Below are positions 1 to 7,568 of a stretch of 22,413 nucleotides of DNA, one piece after another. The position numbers and the translations under genes were made by a program. Source of the DNA: Dehalococcoidia bacterium UBA1328 (GTDB taxonomy: Bacteria; Chloroflexota; Dehalococcoidia; Lucifugimonadales; Lucifugimonadaceae); contig DBTA01000038.1 of NCBI GenBank assembly GCA_002306815.1, forward strand, positions 15,484-37,896, given 5' to 3'. Below the pieces are notes generated by a model. The model was given only the letters and a program-made list of their open reading frames with translations, was not told where the DNA came from and did not search any database. The first letter of the stretch is position 1; each line of letters opens with the position of its first letter.

Positions 1-288
1 TTGATCGAGGTGATCCCCGCCACTCGGACTACCGCTGAGATTGAGTTACCGCTCAAAGATTACCTTTCCGCTACGAATGTCCGTGGTCTCAACGGATTTC
101 CACCCGTAGTTAATTGCGGAGATTTATTCAATGATCTCGAATTCGACTACGAGTACCTGAATCGAGGATCATGGCGAGCGAACGCCTACTATGAGCTCGT
201 TCGTTACCACTGGCGAATCGATGATCTATCGCTCGAAGTTACCAGAGATCCGTGGGTCAAAACCACGAGATCGACGGTGAAGTGTTAG
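1..288 (+). CDS. C-terminal part of an unidentified protein (cut by window edge)
   Basis: The reading frame is open from the first base to a TAG stop at 286-288 and gives 95 residues. The TTG at base 1 happens to be in frame, so the true start probably lies upstream and this is the tail of a longer gene. The peptide is rich in aromatic and acidic residues (for example DLEFDYEYL near residues 45-53) and has no transmembrane segment or motif I recognise. It lies 112 bp upstream of the helicase gene on the same strand. No function can be given. It could be a short spurious frame, but the amino acid composition looks coding. Confidence 0.45.
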   Translation: MIEVIPATRTTAEIELPLKDYLSATNVRGLNGFPPVVNCGDLFNDLEFDYEYLNRGSWRANAYYELVRYHWRIDDLSLEVTRDPWVKTTRSTVKC

Positions 289-400
289 TCGGTCCGCATA
301 CCGTTTCGAGCCGCGTTATTAAAACCTAAGAATCGGGCAAACGTTCGATTTTCGTGCCAGTCAATCTGTGACATTTCATGGCGAACGCTAACATTGTGGG

Positions 401-2734
401 ATGCCTTCGATTTCTCCCACAGAAAACCTCTTTTCAGGTCTTTCCGACCGCCAGCGCGAAGCTGTAATGCACCGAGATGGTCCACTTCTGATTATCGCTG
501 GTCCTGGTTCTGGAAAAACCCGGGTTATGGCGCATCGTGTCGCTTACTTGATCGGTGAACTTGGCTTCGCACCGTGGAAAATTCTGGCGGTCACGTTCAC
601 GAACAAAGCGGCTCGTGAATTACGCGAGCGGTGCGAGCGACTCGTACGTACTGGGGCGAACGAACTGCAGGTACGTACTTTCCACGGTTTCTGCTCAAGA
701 GTTCTTCGGGTCGAAGGTGAACTTGTCGGACTCAAACCGGAATTCACCATCTACGATGCGGATGACCAAACTCGGATAGCCAGACGGGTTCTAGATGATC
801 TAGATATCGACCCAAAACAGTTCCCACCCAGGGCTTTAATGAGCATGATTTCCGACGCGAAAAACGCGCTGCGAAGTCCGGCGCAACTTGCGCGCAGAAC
901 CGAAACGTACCGAGACGAAATTGTGGCTCGTGTGTACGAATCGTATGAAGGCGCTCTCCAACGGGCGAACGCCGTAGATTTCGACGATCTTCTTCTGAAG
1001 ACCTTCATGCTTCTTGAAGGGCATACGGAGATCCTCGAAAAATACCAGGAACGATTCGAACATCTACTTGTCGACGAATTTCAGGACACCAACGCGCTTC
1101 AATTCCAGGTAGCGAAGTTGTTGGCAGCAAAGAGCCGCAACATTTGCGTGGTGGGCGATCCTGACCAGTCGATCTATTCATGGCGTCACGCTGATCCTTC
1201 GAATCTGACCGACTTCCAGAGCACGTTCCAGAACGCCACAATCGTCACGCTCGATCAGAGTTACCGTTCGACCCAGATCATTCTCGAAGCTGCGGATTCG
1301 GTGATCGGTAACAACGATGGCCGGATGGAGAAAACTCTCTGGACGGAGAACAGTCGCGGCAAACGCATCACCGTTGCCGAAGCGTACAACGAAGACGAAG
1401 AAGCGCGTCTGGTTCTAGAGACGGCAAACGAACTTCGACAACAGGAAGGAATCAGTCGCGACGAAATCGCCATCATGTATCGAGTGAACGCCCAGTCGCG
1501 TGCATTTGAAGTGGCATGTAACCGTGAAGGCATTCCTTATCGACTGGTTGGTGGGGTCAAGTTCTACGACCGAAAAGAAGTAAAGGACATCTTGTCCTTC
1601 CTTCGTCTCACATCAAACCCTGCGGATGACGCCGCCCTCGAAAGAATTATCAACGTTCCCGCGAGAGGTCTTTCTGCTCGTACCGTAGCGGAGTTGCGAC
1701 GAGTCGCTTTGGCAAACAATGTTTCGCTACTTGACGTGATACTGGACGTCACGCGGGTTCAGTCTGATGATGAAGATCCGCCTGCCTACTATGTCGATTT
1801 GGGCACGCGCGCTCTCAAAGCCATTGCTGCGTTCGGTGATTTAATAACCAGGTTTATCGAACAGTCCCTTGCGCTCGACACCAACGAGTTGATCGACCTG
1901 ATAGTCGAACGGTCGGGTTACGGAGCAATGCTGCGCGAGGACAGGGAGCGCGGCGAGGAGCGGATGGAAAACCTCCAGGAGCTCAAGGCGTCTGCTGAGC
2001 AATTTGCAGGATCAGAAGAACGAGGACAACTCACAGAATTTCTCGAGAACGTAGCTCTTGTTTCTGATGTTGACGGACTTCAAGGCGGAGATGACTCGGA
2101 AGCCGATGACGAAGGAATCACTCTCATTACTCTGCATCAGGCCAAGGGGCTCGAATACGACGCGGTGTTCCTAGTCGGGCTGGAAGAGGGTCTCTTGCCA
2201 CACTCCCGAAGCGTGGATGACCCGGCACAGCTCGAAGAAGAACGTCGACTGTTATACGTCGGAATGACCCGAGCTCGGAAACGACTTTTCATGTTCCGGG
2301 CATTCCAGCGTCGCTTCCGTGGTCAGTCGGGGTCGCAAATGGCGAGTCGGTTCTTGCTGGAAATCCCGGATTCGCTCGTCGCTACTCGTGATATTCGTGG
2401 GAATGCCAGAGTAGCCGATCGCATTCCTGATGCTATGTGGACCAAGCGTGCCGCCTCCACTCCCGCACCTCGTCCAGCTGCACGCGAGGTGGATACTGAG
2501 TTCAAGGCAGGTGAGAAAGTCCGCCACAAGGCGTTTGGTGAGGGTGTGGTTGTCAGTTCTTCCGGCAACGGTGGAGATACGCAGGTTACGGTCGCGTTCT
2601 CCGGGCATGGCGTGAAACGACTAATGCTTTCGTTTGCACCGCTTGAGAAAATTGCCGACGAGGAATCAGACAAACAGTTCAATCCTGATGAAGACGAAAT
2701 TGAAGTTCAGGACCCTGATCTATTTGCGCCTTAG
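401..2734 (+). CDS. pcrA: ATP-dependent DNA helicase PcrA/UvrD (SF1A)
   Basis: This is a 3'-5' DNA helicase of the PcrA/UvrD/Rep family, acting in nucleotide excision repair, replication restart and removal of RecA from DNA. All SF1A motifs are visible: Walker A AGPGSGKT at residues 33-40, motif Ia TFTNKAA, motif II VDEFQD at 224-229 (DEFQD instead of the commoner DEYQD), motif III GDPDQSIYSWR at 252-262, motif IV QSYRS at 286-290, motif V TLHQAKGLEY at 577-586 and motif VI YVGMTRAR at 619-626. The end (about 701-757, FKAGEKVRHKAFGEG onward) is the Tudor-like C-terminal domain typical of PcrA/UvrD, which contacts RNA polymerase. At 777 aa the length is normal and the gene looks intact. The ATG at 401 has no clear Shine-Dalgarno. 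UvrD would be an equally valid name. Confidence 0.96.
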   Translation: MPSISPTENLFSGLSDRQREAVMHRDGPLLIIAGPGSGKTRVMAHRVAYLIGELGFAPWKILAVTFTNKAARELRERCERLVRTGANELQVRTFHGFCSRVLRVEGELVGLKPEFTIYDADDQTRIARRVLDDLDIDPKQFPPRALMSMISDAKNALRSPAQLARRTETYRDEIVARVYESYEGALQRANAVDFDDLLLKTFMLLEGHTEILEKYQERFEHLLVDEFQDTNALQFQVAKLLAAKSRNICVVGDPDQSIYSWRHADPSNLTDFQSTFQNATIVTLDQSYRSTQIILEAADSVIGNNDGRMEKTLWTENSRGKRITVAEAYNEDEEARLVLETANELRQQEGISRDEIAIMYRVNAQSRAFEVACNREGIPYRLVGGVKFYDRKEVKDILSFLRLTSNPADDAALERIINVPARGLSARTVAELRRVALANNVSLLDVILDVTRVQSDDEDPPAYYVDLGTRALKAIAAFGDLITRFIEQSLALDTNELIDLIVERSGYGAMLREDRERGEERMENLQELKASAEQFAGSEERGQLTEFLENVALVSDVDGLQGGDDSEADDEGITLITLHQAKGLEYDAVFLVGLEEGLLPHSRSVDDPAQLEEERRLLYVGMTRARKRLFMFRAFQRRFRGQSGSQMASRFLLEIPDSLVATRDIRGNARVADRIPDAMWTKRAASTPAPRPAAREVDTEFKAGEKVRHKAFGEGVVVSSSGNGGDTQVTVAFSGHGVKRLMLSFAPLEKIADEESDKQFNPDEDEIEVQDPDLFAP

Positions 2735-2862
2735 TCCGTTGCGTTGAACATACTCAGGTTCCAATTTCCGCTAGACCTTCACGAACCTCTTAAGCCGGTT
2801 TGGTCCTTGGTAACGCCAAACAGCACCCCAGAACAGCCCGCTCACAAATACAATCGATTGCC

Positions 2863-3330
2863 ATGAATTTTCCGCGCTGGGACCGAATCTACTACTTCGT
2901 TTATTTCGCAATGCTGACCGCGCTGGCCAGCTTTGCCGCCCTGTTCGTTGTACCGCTTGTTGAGATCACAGATATCGAGACCGGTGAGGTGCTAACGAAA
3001 ACGATCCCTGCTAACGAGCAATGGGACATCGTGTGGATTAGCCTGCTACCAGTAGCAATAACGGGAAGTGTCCTTTGGGCGGTTCCAAAGCGAGAAAAAC
3101 CCGACCCGGCAGCCAAGATCAATATTTGGGTCTCGACGTTTCTAGTTTACGTCTTCGTCGTGATGATGATCTTCGTAAACGGGGTGCTTTTTATCCCAAC
3201 GGCAATGTTTATGACAGCCGCGGCGGTAGGTTCGCAAGTGAGTCGACGTGAGCGAACAATCTTCGCTAAATCGCCTTCGGAGTCGAAATCGGGTAGAGGT
3301 GGCGGTAAGCGACGTCATAACAAACGCTAA
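2863..3330 (+). CDS. Small polytopic membrane protein of unknown function
   Basis: This gene encodes about 155 residues from the ATG at 2863 (MNFPRWDRIYY). A longer in-frame reading from TTG 2800 adds a polar segment with no hydrophobic character and is less likely. Hydrophobic stretches suggest four transmembrane segments: about residues 8-32, 50-68, and two closely spaced ones at about 85-125. The final 25 residues are strongly basic (RGGGKRRHNKR) and should be cytoplasmic. I do not recognise a family. It lies 128 bp after pcrA and about 60 bp before the dehydratase genes, so it may belong to either transcript. No signal peptide or catalytic motif is visible. Confidence 0.7.
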   Translation: MNFPRWDRIYYFVYFAMLTALASFAALFVVPLVEITDIETGEVLTKTIPANEQWDIVWISLLPVAITGSVLWAVPKREKPDPAAKINIWVSTFLVYVFVVMMIFVNGVLFIPTAMFMTAAAVGSQVSRRERTIFAKSPSESKSGRGGGKRRHNKR

Positions 3331-3391
3331 ACTAACGCCGATTTCCAGTGCCTTCACTCCCGAGTAAGTCAGCGCCCAATCAGTGGAACAA

Positions 3392-3895
3392 ATGACATCT
3401 TCATCGCTCTCAGGCGACACAGTAATTACAGAAGAACTCCGTTCATTCATCGGACTGGAGTCGAATCCGGTCACGTATGACATTGAGCGACACGCCGTCG
3501 AAAGATTCGCCTGCGCAATTGGCGACCCGAATCCGATATACACCGATCGTGAAGCCGCTGAACGAACTACCCACGGTAGCCCGGTAGCCCCACCAACCTT
3601 CTTCCGATCGTTGTTGCCGGGGAGCTATCCAAAACCGTATCCCGAGCCGTTCGCACACATTTTGGACGGTGGTAGCAAATATCGATTCAACGAAGACTTA
3701 AAAGTCGGCGATCAGATTACCGTGGTCCGTAAGATCATCGACCTGTTCGAAAAACACGGTCGGATGGGCACGATGTTGTTCAAGATTGCCGAGATTAGCT
3801 ACACCAACCAGCAAGGTCGACTCGTAGCTACTCAAACGACGACTACAATCACCTATGGCGAGGGCGAAAAGGACGACGGCGTTGGCGATCACTAA
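3392..3895 (+). CDS. HadA/HadC-like MaoC N-terminal-domain protein (FAS1-like dehydratase, probably non-catalytic subunit)
   Basis: A hot-dog fold protein of the MaoC_dehydrat_N / FAS1-like dehydratase group (about 167 aa). In mycobacterial (3R)-hydroxyacyl-ACP dehydratase, HadA or HadC of this type pairs with catalytic HadB. The segment around residues 44-66 (GDPNPIY, then HGSPVAPPTF) aligns with the active-site region of hydratase-2 enzymes, but the second catalytic residue of the D-x4-H dyad is Tyr50 after Asp45. It is therefore probably a structural or substrate-binding subunit. Two starts are possible, GTG 3383 and ATG 3392; I prefer the ATG, with a weak GGA upstream. It overlaps or abuts the next gene, which carries the complete dyad; this supports a heterodimer. 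Whether the substrate is CoA- or ACP-bound is not shown. Confidence 0.82.
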   Translation: MTSSSLSGDTVITEELRSFIGLESNPVTYDIERHAVERFACAIGDPNPIYTDREAAERTTHGSPVAPPTFFRSLLPGSYPKPYPEPFAHILDGGSKYRFNEDLKVGDQITVVRKIIDLFEKHGRMGTMLFKIAEISYTNQQGRLVATQTTTTITYGEGEKDDGVGDH

Positions 3896-4334
3896 TTACG
3901 AATCGCCGATGTTTGAAGACGTTTCTATCGGCGACAAACTTCCGGAACTGGTGAAGCACCCCGATACGCGTCAACTGGTGATGTACGCTGGTGCTTCTCA
4001 GGATTTCGTGGCGATCCACTACGATTTGAATGTTGCAAAAGAAGCCGGGCATCCAAACGTAATCATTCATGGTGCATTGAAAAGTGCTTGGCTAGGTGAA
4101 TTGGTCACCGCTTGGATGGGACACCAGGGCAGGTTACTGGAACTCGATGTTTCGTATCGAGCCATAGATTTCCCTGGATCGCCTGCTACCTGCGCCGGAA
4201 CAGTAAGCGACACTCGCATTGAAGACGAAGTTGGTCTTGTTGAGATAGAGATTGGTCTTCGCAACTCTGAAGGCGAAATCACTACTCCCGGCAGGGCTCT
4301 GGTTTCACTACCTCTCCGGCATGCCAGCCGGTAA
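3855..4334 (+). CDS. HadB-like MaoC (R)-specific enoyl hydratase / 3-hydroxyacyl dehydratase
   Basis: The catalytic hot-dog hydratase of the MaoC family (159 aa) interconverts trans-2-enoyl and (3R)-hydroxyacyl thioesters. The signature is clear: GASQDFVAIHYD gives Asp50 and His55 of the hydratase-2 dyad, followed by the conserved AGHPNVIIHG at 64-73. It begins inside the end of the HadA-like gene (41 bp overlap from ATG 3855). In-frame alternatives are TTG 3882 and ATG 3909; the last gives MFEDVSIGD, the usual start of the fold, and removes the overlap. No start has a good Shine-Dalgarno. It is followed after 31 bp by the double-SDR dehydrogenase, which would use its product. The direction (beta-oxidation or chain synthesis) is inference. 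Confidence 0.9.
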   Translation: MARAKRTTALAITNYESPMFEDVSIGDKLPELVKHPDTRQLVMYAGASQDFVAIHYDLNVAKEAGHPNVIIHGALKSAWLGELVTAWMGHQGRLLELDVSYRAIDFPGSPATCAGTVSDTRIEDEVGLVEIEIGLRNSEGEITTPGRALVSLPLRHASR

Positions 4335-4365
4335 AAATCAGTAAACGACGACAGGAACGAGATTC

Positions 4366-6183
4366 ATGAGCGGAGTGCTTGAAGGAAAAGTTGCAGTAGT
4401 GACCGGGTCGGGTCGAGGAATAGGTCGAGGGATCGCCCTCGAACTCGCAGCGAACGGTGCGAAAGTAGTCGTGAACGATGCGGGATTATCCCTGTCAGGC
4501 GAATCTGAAGGACTGAGTCCTGCTGACGAGGTGGTTGCGACCATCAAGTCAACGGGCGGCGAAGCCGTTGCGGTTACGGAGTCAGTTGCGAGCTTTGCAG
4601 GTGGAGAGCGAATCGTTCATGCAGCGTTGGACTCATATGGCCAACTCGATATTGTCGTGAGCGCTGCCGGTATTCTGCGCGATCGCATGATTTACAACAT
4701 GACCGAAGAAGAGTGGGATGCCGTTTACGACGTTCATCTAAAGGGCACGTTTAACGTGGTCCGTCACGCCGCTCCTCTATTCAGGAAGCAACGAGGTGGA
4801 CGAATCATTACGTTCACTTCTGAATCCGGATTGGTTGGCTTCCCAGGGCAAGCGAACTACGGTGCCGCCAAGTCAGGAATTCACGGCTTTACCAAGGTGG
4901 TAGCGAAAGATCTCGGAAAGTATGGCGTAACCGCCAACTCGATTGCGCCACGTGCAGAAACGCGCATGGTTGAGTCGATCCCCGAAGCGACAAGAGAAAA
5001 GCTTGCCGCCAACGGTCTATTCCCGGGTAAGGACGAAGCGTCGTGGGAGCCGGAAGATGTCGCTCCTTTTGTCGCGTATTTAGCTTCGGATCACTCCGGT
5101 CCCGTAAACGGTCAGACTTTCCTCGTTTATGGCGGAAACATCGTGCACATGACTTTGCCACGACGTGTCAAAACGATTTACAACTCGACACCACCGGCTA
5201 CGTGGGAGCCCGAGCAACTCGACGCCCAGGTGGGACCTAACCTGCTCGGACATCCTGCTGTCCAGGTTCCAAATGCAAGCAAGCGACTTGAAGGCAAGGT
5301 TGCAGTAGTGACCGGTGCCGGACGTGGAATAGGTCGAGGCATTGCAAAACAACTTGCCGCACAGGGGGCGGCAGTGGTCGTAGCTGACGTTGGTGCCGCA
5401 CTTGATGGGGAAGGTGAGGACACCACACCTGCTGCCAAAGTAGTCGAAGAGATATCAGAGCTTGGTGGGCGCGCTGTCGCTTCGTACCATTCGGTCGCAA
5501 CGATGGAAGGTGGCGAGAACATTGTTAAGACAGCGATGGAGGAGTTTGGTCGGCTCGACATCGTTGTAACTGCTGCTGGGATTCTGAGGGATCGAATGTT
5601 GTTCAACATGACCGAGCAGGAGTGGGACGACGTAATGGGTGTTCACTTGAAGGGAACATTCTCGGTTGTACAGCCCGCCTCCAAGATTTTCAAAGAACAG
5701 GGCAGTGGTCGGATTATTACTTTCAGCTCAGTTTCCGGTCTGTACGGCTACGGCGGTCAAGCGAACTACGGCGCGGCGAAGGATGCAATTGCTGGATTCA
5801 CTCGGGTTGTTGCGAAAGATCTTGCCCGACACGGCGTGACCGCGAACGCTATTTCGCCGGGTGCACAGACTCGAATGACTGACTCGATTCCCGATTCGAC
5901 GCGAGATATGCGCAAAGGTGAGTTCTTACCGCCACCCGAAGGTACGTTGACGAACGAGCCGGAGCAGGTGGCGCCAATGATCGCTTGGTTGGCTTCGGAT
6001 CAGGCTAGCGAAGTGACGGGAAGAATTTTCCATACCGTTGGAAATCGGGTGAGTTTGATGAATTCGCCTGAACAGGGACGATCAATTCACAAGACAGGTC
6101 GCTGGACAATGGAAGAGATTGCCGGAGTGTTCTCCGAGACGATCGGTATGGACCTAGTAAATCCGGCACCACCTCAGGATTAG
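4366..6183 (+). CDS. Tandem two-domain short-chain dehydrogenase, MFE-2/Fox2-like (3R)-hydroxyacyl-CoA dehydrogenase
   Basis: A 605-residue protein of two complete SDR domains. Domain 1 (about 5-250) has the nucleotide loop TGSGRGIG at 13-20, Ser152, Tyr165 and Lys169. Domain 2 (about 308-560) has TGAGRGIG at 316-323, Ser455, Tyr468 and Lys472. Both catalytic triads are intact. An acid after strand 2 (VVVNDAG, VVVADVG) fits NAD(H). Both halves carry AGILRDRM, HLKGTF and QANYGAAK, which resemble the dehydrogenase domain of peroxisomal multifunctional enzyme type 2; the usual NNAG is SAAG in one and TAAG in the other. Yeast Fox2p has the same two-SDR arrangement fused to a hydratase-2; here the hydratase lies in the two preceding genes. 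An AGGAACGAG stretch precedes ATG 4366. Substrate chain length is unknown. Confidence 0.9.
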   Translation: MSGVLEGKVAVVTGSGRGIGRGIALELAANGAKVVVNDAGLSLSGESEGLSPADEVVATIKSTGGEAVAVTESVASFAGGERIVHAALDSYGQLDIVVSAAGILRDRMIYNMTEEEWDAVYDVHLKGTFNVVRHAAPLFRKQRGGRIITFTSESGLVGFPGQANYGAAKSGIHGFTKVVAKDLGKYGVTANSIAPRAETRMVESIPEATREKLAANGLFPGKDEASWEPEDVAPFVAYLASDHSGPVNGQTFLVYGGNIVHMTLPRRVKTIYNSTPPATWEPEQLDAQVGPNLLGHPAVQVPNASKRLEGKVAVVTGAGRGIGRGIAKQLAAQGAAVVVADVGAALDGEGEDTTPAAKVVEEISELGGRAVASYHSVATMEGGENIVKTAMEEFGRLDIVVTAAGILRDRMLFNMTEQEWDDVMGVHLKGTFSVVQPASKIFKEQGSGRIITFSSVSGLYGYGGQANYGAAKDAIAGFTRVVAKDLARHGVTANAISPGAQTRMTDSIPDSTRDMRKGEFLPPPEGTLTNEPEQVAPMIAWLASDQASEVTGRIFHTVGNRVSLMNSPEQGRSIHKTGRWTMEEIAGVFSETIGMDLVNPAPPQD

Positions 6184-6397
6184 CTTTCACGCTGTTTTCG
6201 CTGCGTTACCGCTCTGCGGAAGTGGCAGATCGCCTTAGTGCCATCCTGAAGTTCTCGAAGGACGGCAGGTGGCGGTGGTGGTGTGGATTGGCGCTTATTC
6301 GACGACTTGAGCGTCCCTACCCTAGATCCCTCGTTTCATCGGGATATCGTGTTTGGTAGGTGGGCGGGTAAGGTAAACGGACAGCGCCCGTCCAGAG

Positions 6398-7399
6398 TTA
6401 GATCCGGTAGGCGGAGCGGGCTGTGTTGCGGAAAAGTGCGGCTTTTTCGTCGGGTGAATAGTTTTGCGCCACCCGCTTGAAAGTGTTCCACAGAATCGTG
6501 TACGAAGTCGATGCTTTGTCGACAGGGAAGTTGCTCTCGAACATACAGCGATCGACACCGAACTGTTCAATGCAGTGCTCATAGTAGGGAACCATCACCT
6601 CGGCTAATTCCGAGGATGACGTTGGAGTTTCTCGCTGGTGCCAGGCATGACCATCGAGCGGCATGCCGAATCCGCCGAGCTTCATGTAGACGTTATCGCA
6701 AGTGGCGAGGCTGGATATTCCGGACTTCCACTCCTGGAATGCCTGATCCTGTTTTCCTTCGTAAGGTCCAATGCCAATCGGGCCGGCAATGTGGTCCATG
6801 ATGATCGAGGTATCTGGGAACGTGTTCGCTAGATCGACGAGTTCGTCCAGTTGGGTGTGATAGAGCCATGCATCGAAGCTTAGATTTAGCTTGCCGACAA
6901 CTGCGTATCCTTCCCGGAATTTATCTTGTCCTAGAAGTCCTTCCGGTGGGTTTTTGTATCCGACAATGTCAGGACTCGGGTGCCAGCACGACGAGTTACG
7001 GATTCCACGGAATCGGTTGGGACTGGCAGCAATATGAGCTTCAAGGACTTCTTCAACGGCTGATCCGAGAGAAAGATCGGCGTATCCGACTATACCGGCG
7101 GCGACTTTAGTTTCGCCGTATTCACCGCTAGCACTTTGCGCTGCGAGACCATTCACGAACTCCGTTTCGCCAACCGGGCTCATGCTCTCAGGACCGTCTT
7201 TGCGGTACATCGCACTGCATTCGATGAAGACGGTTTCGGTAATGTTGTGACCGCTGCTTGTATCTTCAAGCAATTCTTCAAGGAAGTAGCGGTTTCCGGG
7301 TCGATCCCAGAAATGATGGTGCGGATCACATATTGGCAGATCGGGCTCGATCGCTTCTTCGGTTGTTCGGGCAAGCCAATCATGGTGTGGGGTCGTCAT
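6398..7399 (-). CDS. Amidohydrolase-2 family metal-dependent hydrolase (lactonase-like TIM barrel)
   Basis: A 333-residue enzyme of the amidohydrolase 2 family (PF04909 type), which contains L-fuconolactonase-like and sulfomuconolactone-hydrolase-like lactonases. It shows the N-terminal metal motif DPHHHFWD (His27 and His29), the barrel strand IIMDHIAGP with a conserved His, and the C-terminal FESNFPVDK that ends many members. There is no signal peptide, so it should be cytoplasmic. The frame stays open upstream to 7513, but I place the start at ATG 7399 (MTTPHHDW). The extension is basic and low-complexity and is simply the translated hairpin repeat upstream. The next gene upstream on this strand is the sulfatase, so hydrolysis of a sulfated lactone or sugar derivative is a guess. 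The exact substrate cannot be read from the sequence. Confidence 0.88.
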   Translation of the reverse strand: MTTPHHDWLARTTEEAIEPDLPICDPHHHFWDRPGNRYFLEELLEDTSSGHNITETVFIECSAMYRKDGPESMSPVGETEFVNGLAAQSASGEYGETKVAAGIVGYADLSLGSAVEEVLEAHIAASPNRFRGIRNSSCWHPSPDIVGYKNPPEGLLGQDKFREGYAVVGKLNLSFDAWLYHTQLDELVDLANTFPDTSIIMDHIAGPIGIGPYEGKQDQAFQEWKSGISSLATCDNVYMKLGGFGMPLDGHAWHQRETPTSSSELAEVMVPYYEHCIEQFGVDRCMFESNFPVDKASTSYTILWNTFKRVAQNYSPDEKAALFRNTARSAYRI

Positions 7400-7461
7400 G
7401 ACGCATTTTCTCGTTCTCTGTTCGAAATATTGTTTTGTGTGTTGTGAGCGTTTCGACCCAC

Positions 7462-7545
7462 CGCCTGCCTCCCCTCCTGAGAGGGAGCGACGATCGCTGC
7501 GCTCCCACCTCAACCCTCTCGCACTGAGAGAGGGTTGAGGAGGCG
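7462..7545. repeat. REP-like cluster of nested palindromes
   Basis: About 85 bp between the sulfatase and the amidohydrolase contain several hairpins. The best is a perfect 13-bp stem with a 7-nt loop at 7508-7540 (CCTCAACCCTCTC against GAGAGGGTTGAGG). Next to it is a 7-bp stem, GGGAGCG 7483-7489 with CGCTCCC 7500-7506, and a short CCCTC/GAGGG hairpin near 7472-7485. CGCCT 7462-7466 and AGGCG 7541-7545 could close the whole structure. There is no T-tract, so it is not a standard terminator. The pattern fits a dispersed intergenic palindromic (REP/BIME-type) element; only one copy is present in this window. Confidence 0.6.
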
Positions 7546-7568
7546 AAATTTCCCTGCGATTACGAGCT

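Noticed and set aside
401..2734. DEFQD instead of DEYQD in helicase motif II as a functional change
   Set aside because: Phe for Tyr at this place is a conservative change and occurs in related SF1A helicases; all other motifs are normal.
2756..2788. AGGTTC/GAACCT inverted repeat after pcrA
   Set aside because: Only a 6-bp stem with a 21-nt loop and no T-tract; likely chance.
2800..2862. TTG-started extension of the small membrane protein
   Set aside because: The added 21 residues are polar, have no ribosome site, and ATG 2863 leads directly into the first membrane segment.
6239..6267. Imperfect hairpin between the double-SDR gene and the convergent amidohydrolase as a terminator
   Set aside because: TGCC-TCCT/AGGA-GGCA pairs have a central mismatch and an 11-nt loop, and no T-run follows on either strand.
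7400..7513. N-terminal extension of the amidohydrolase-2 open frame (38 residues, from 7513)
   Set aside because: It is the translation of the palindromic repeat region, is basic and low-complexity, and the family begins near MTTPHHDW; ATG 7399 is the better start.
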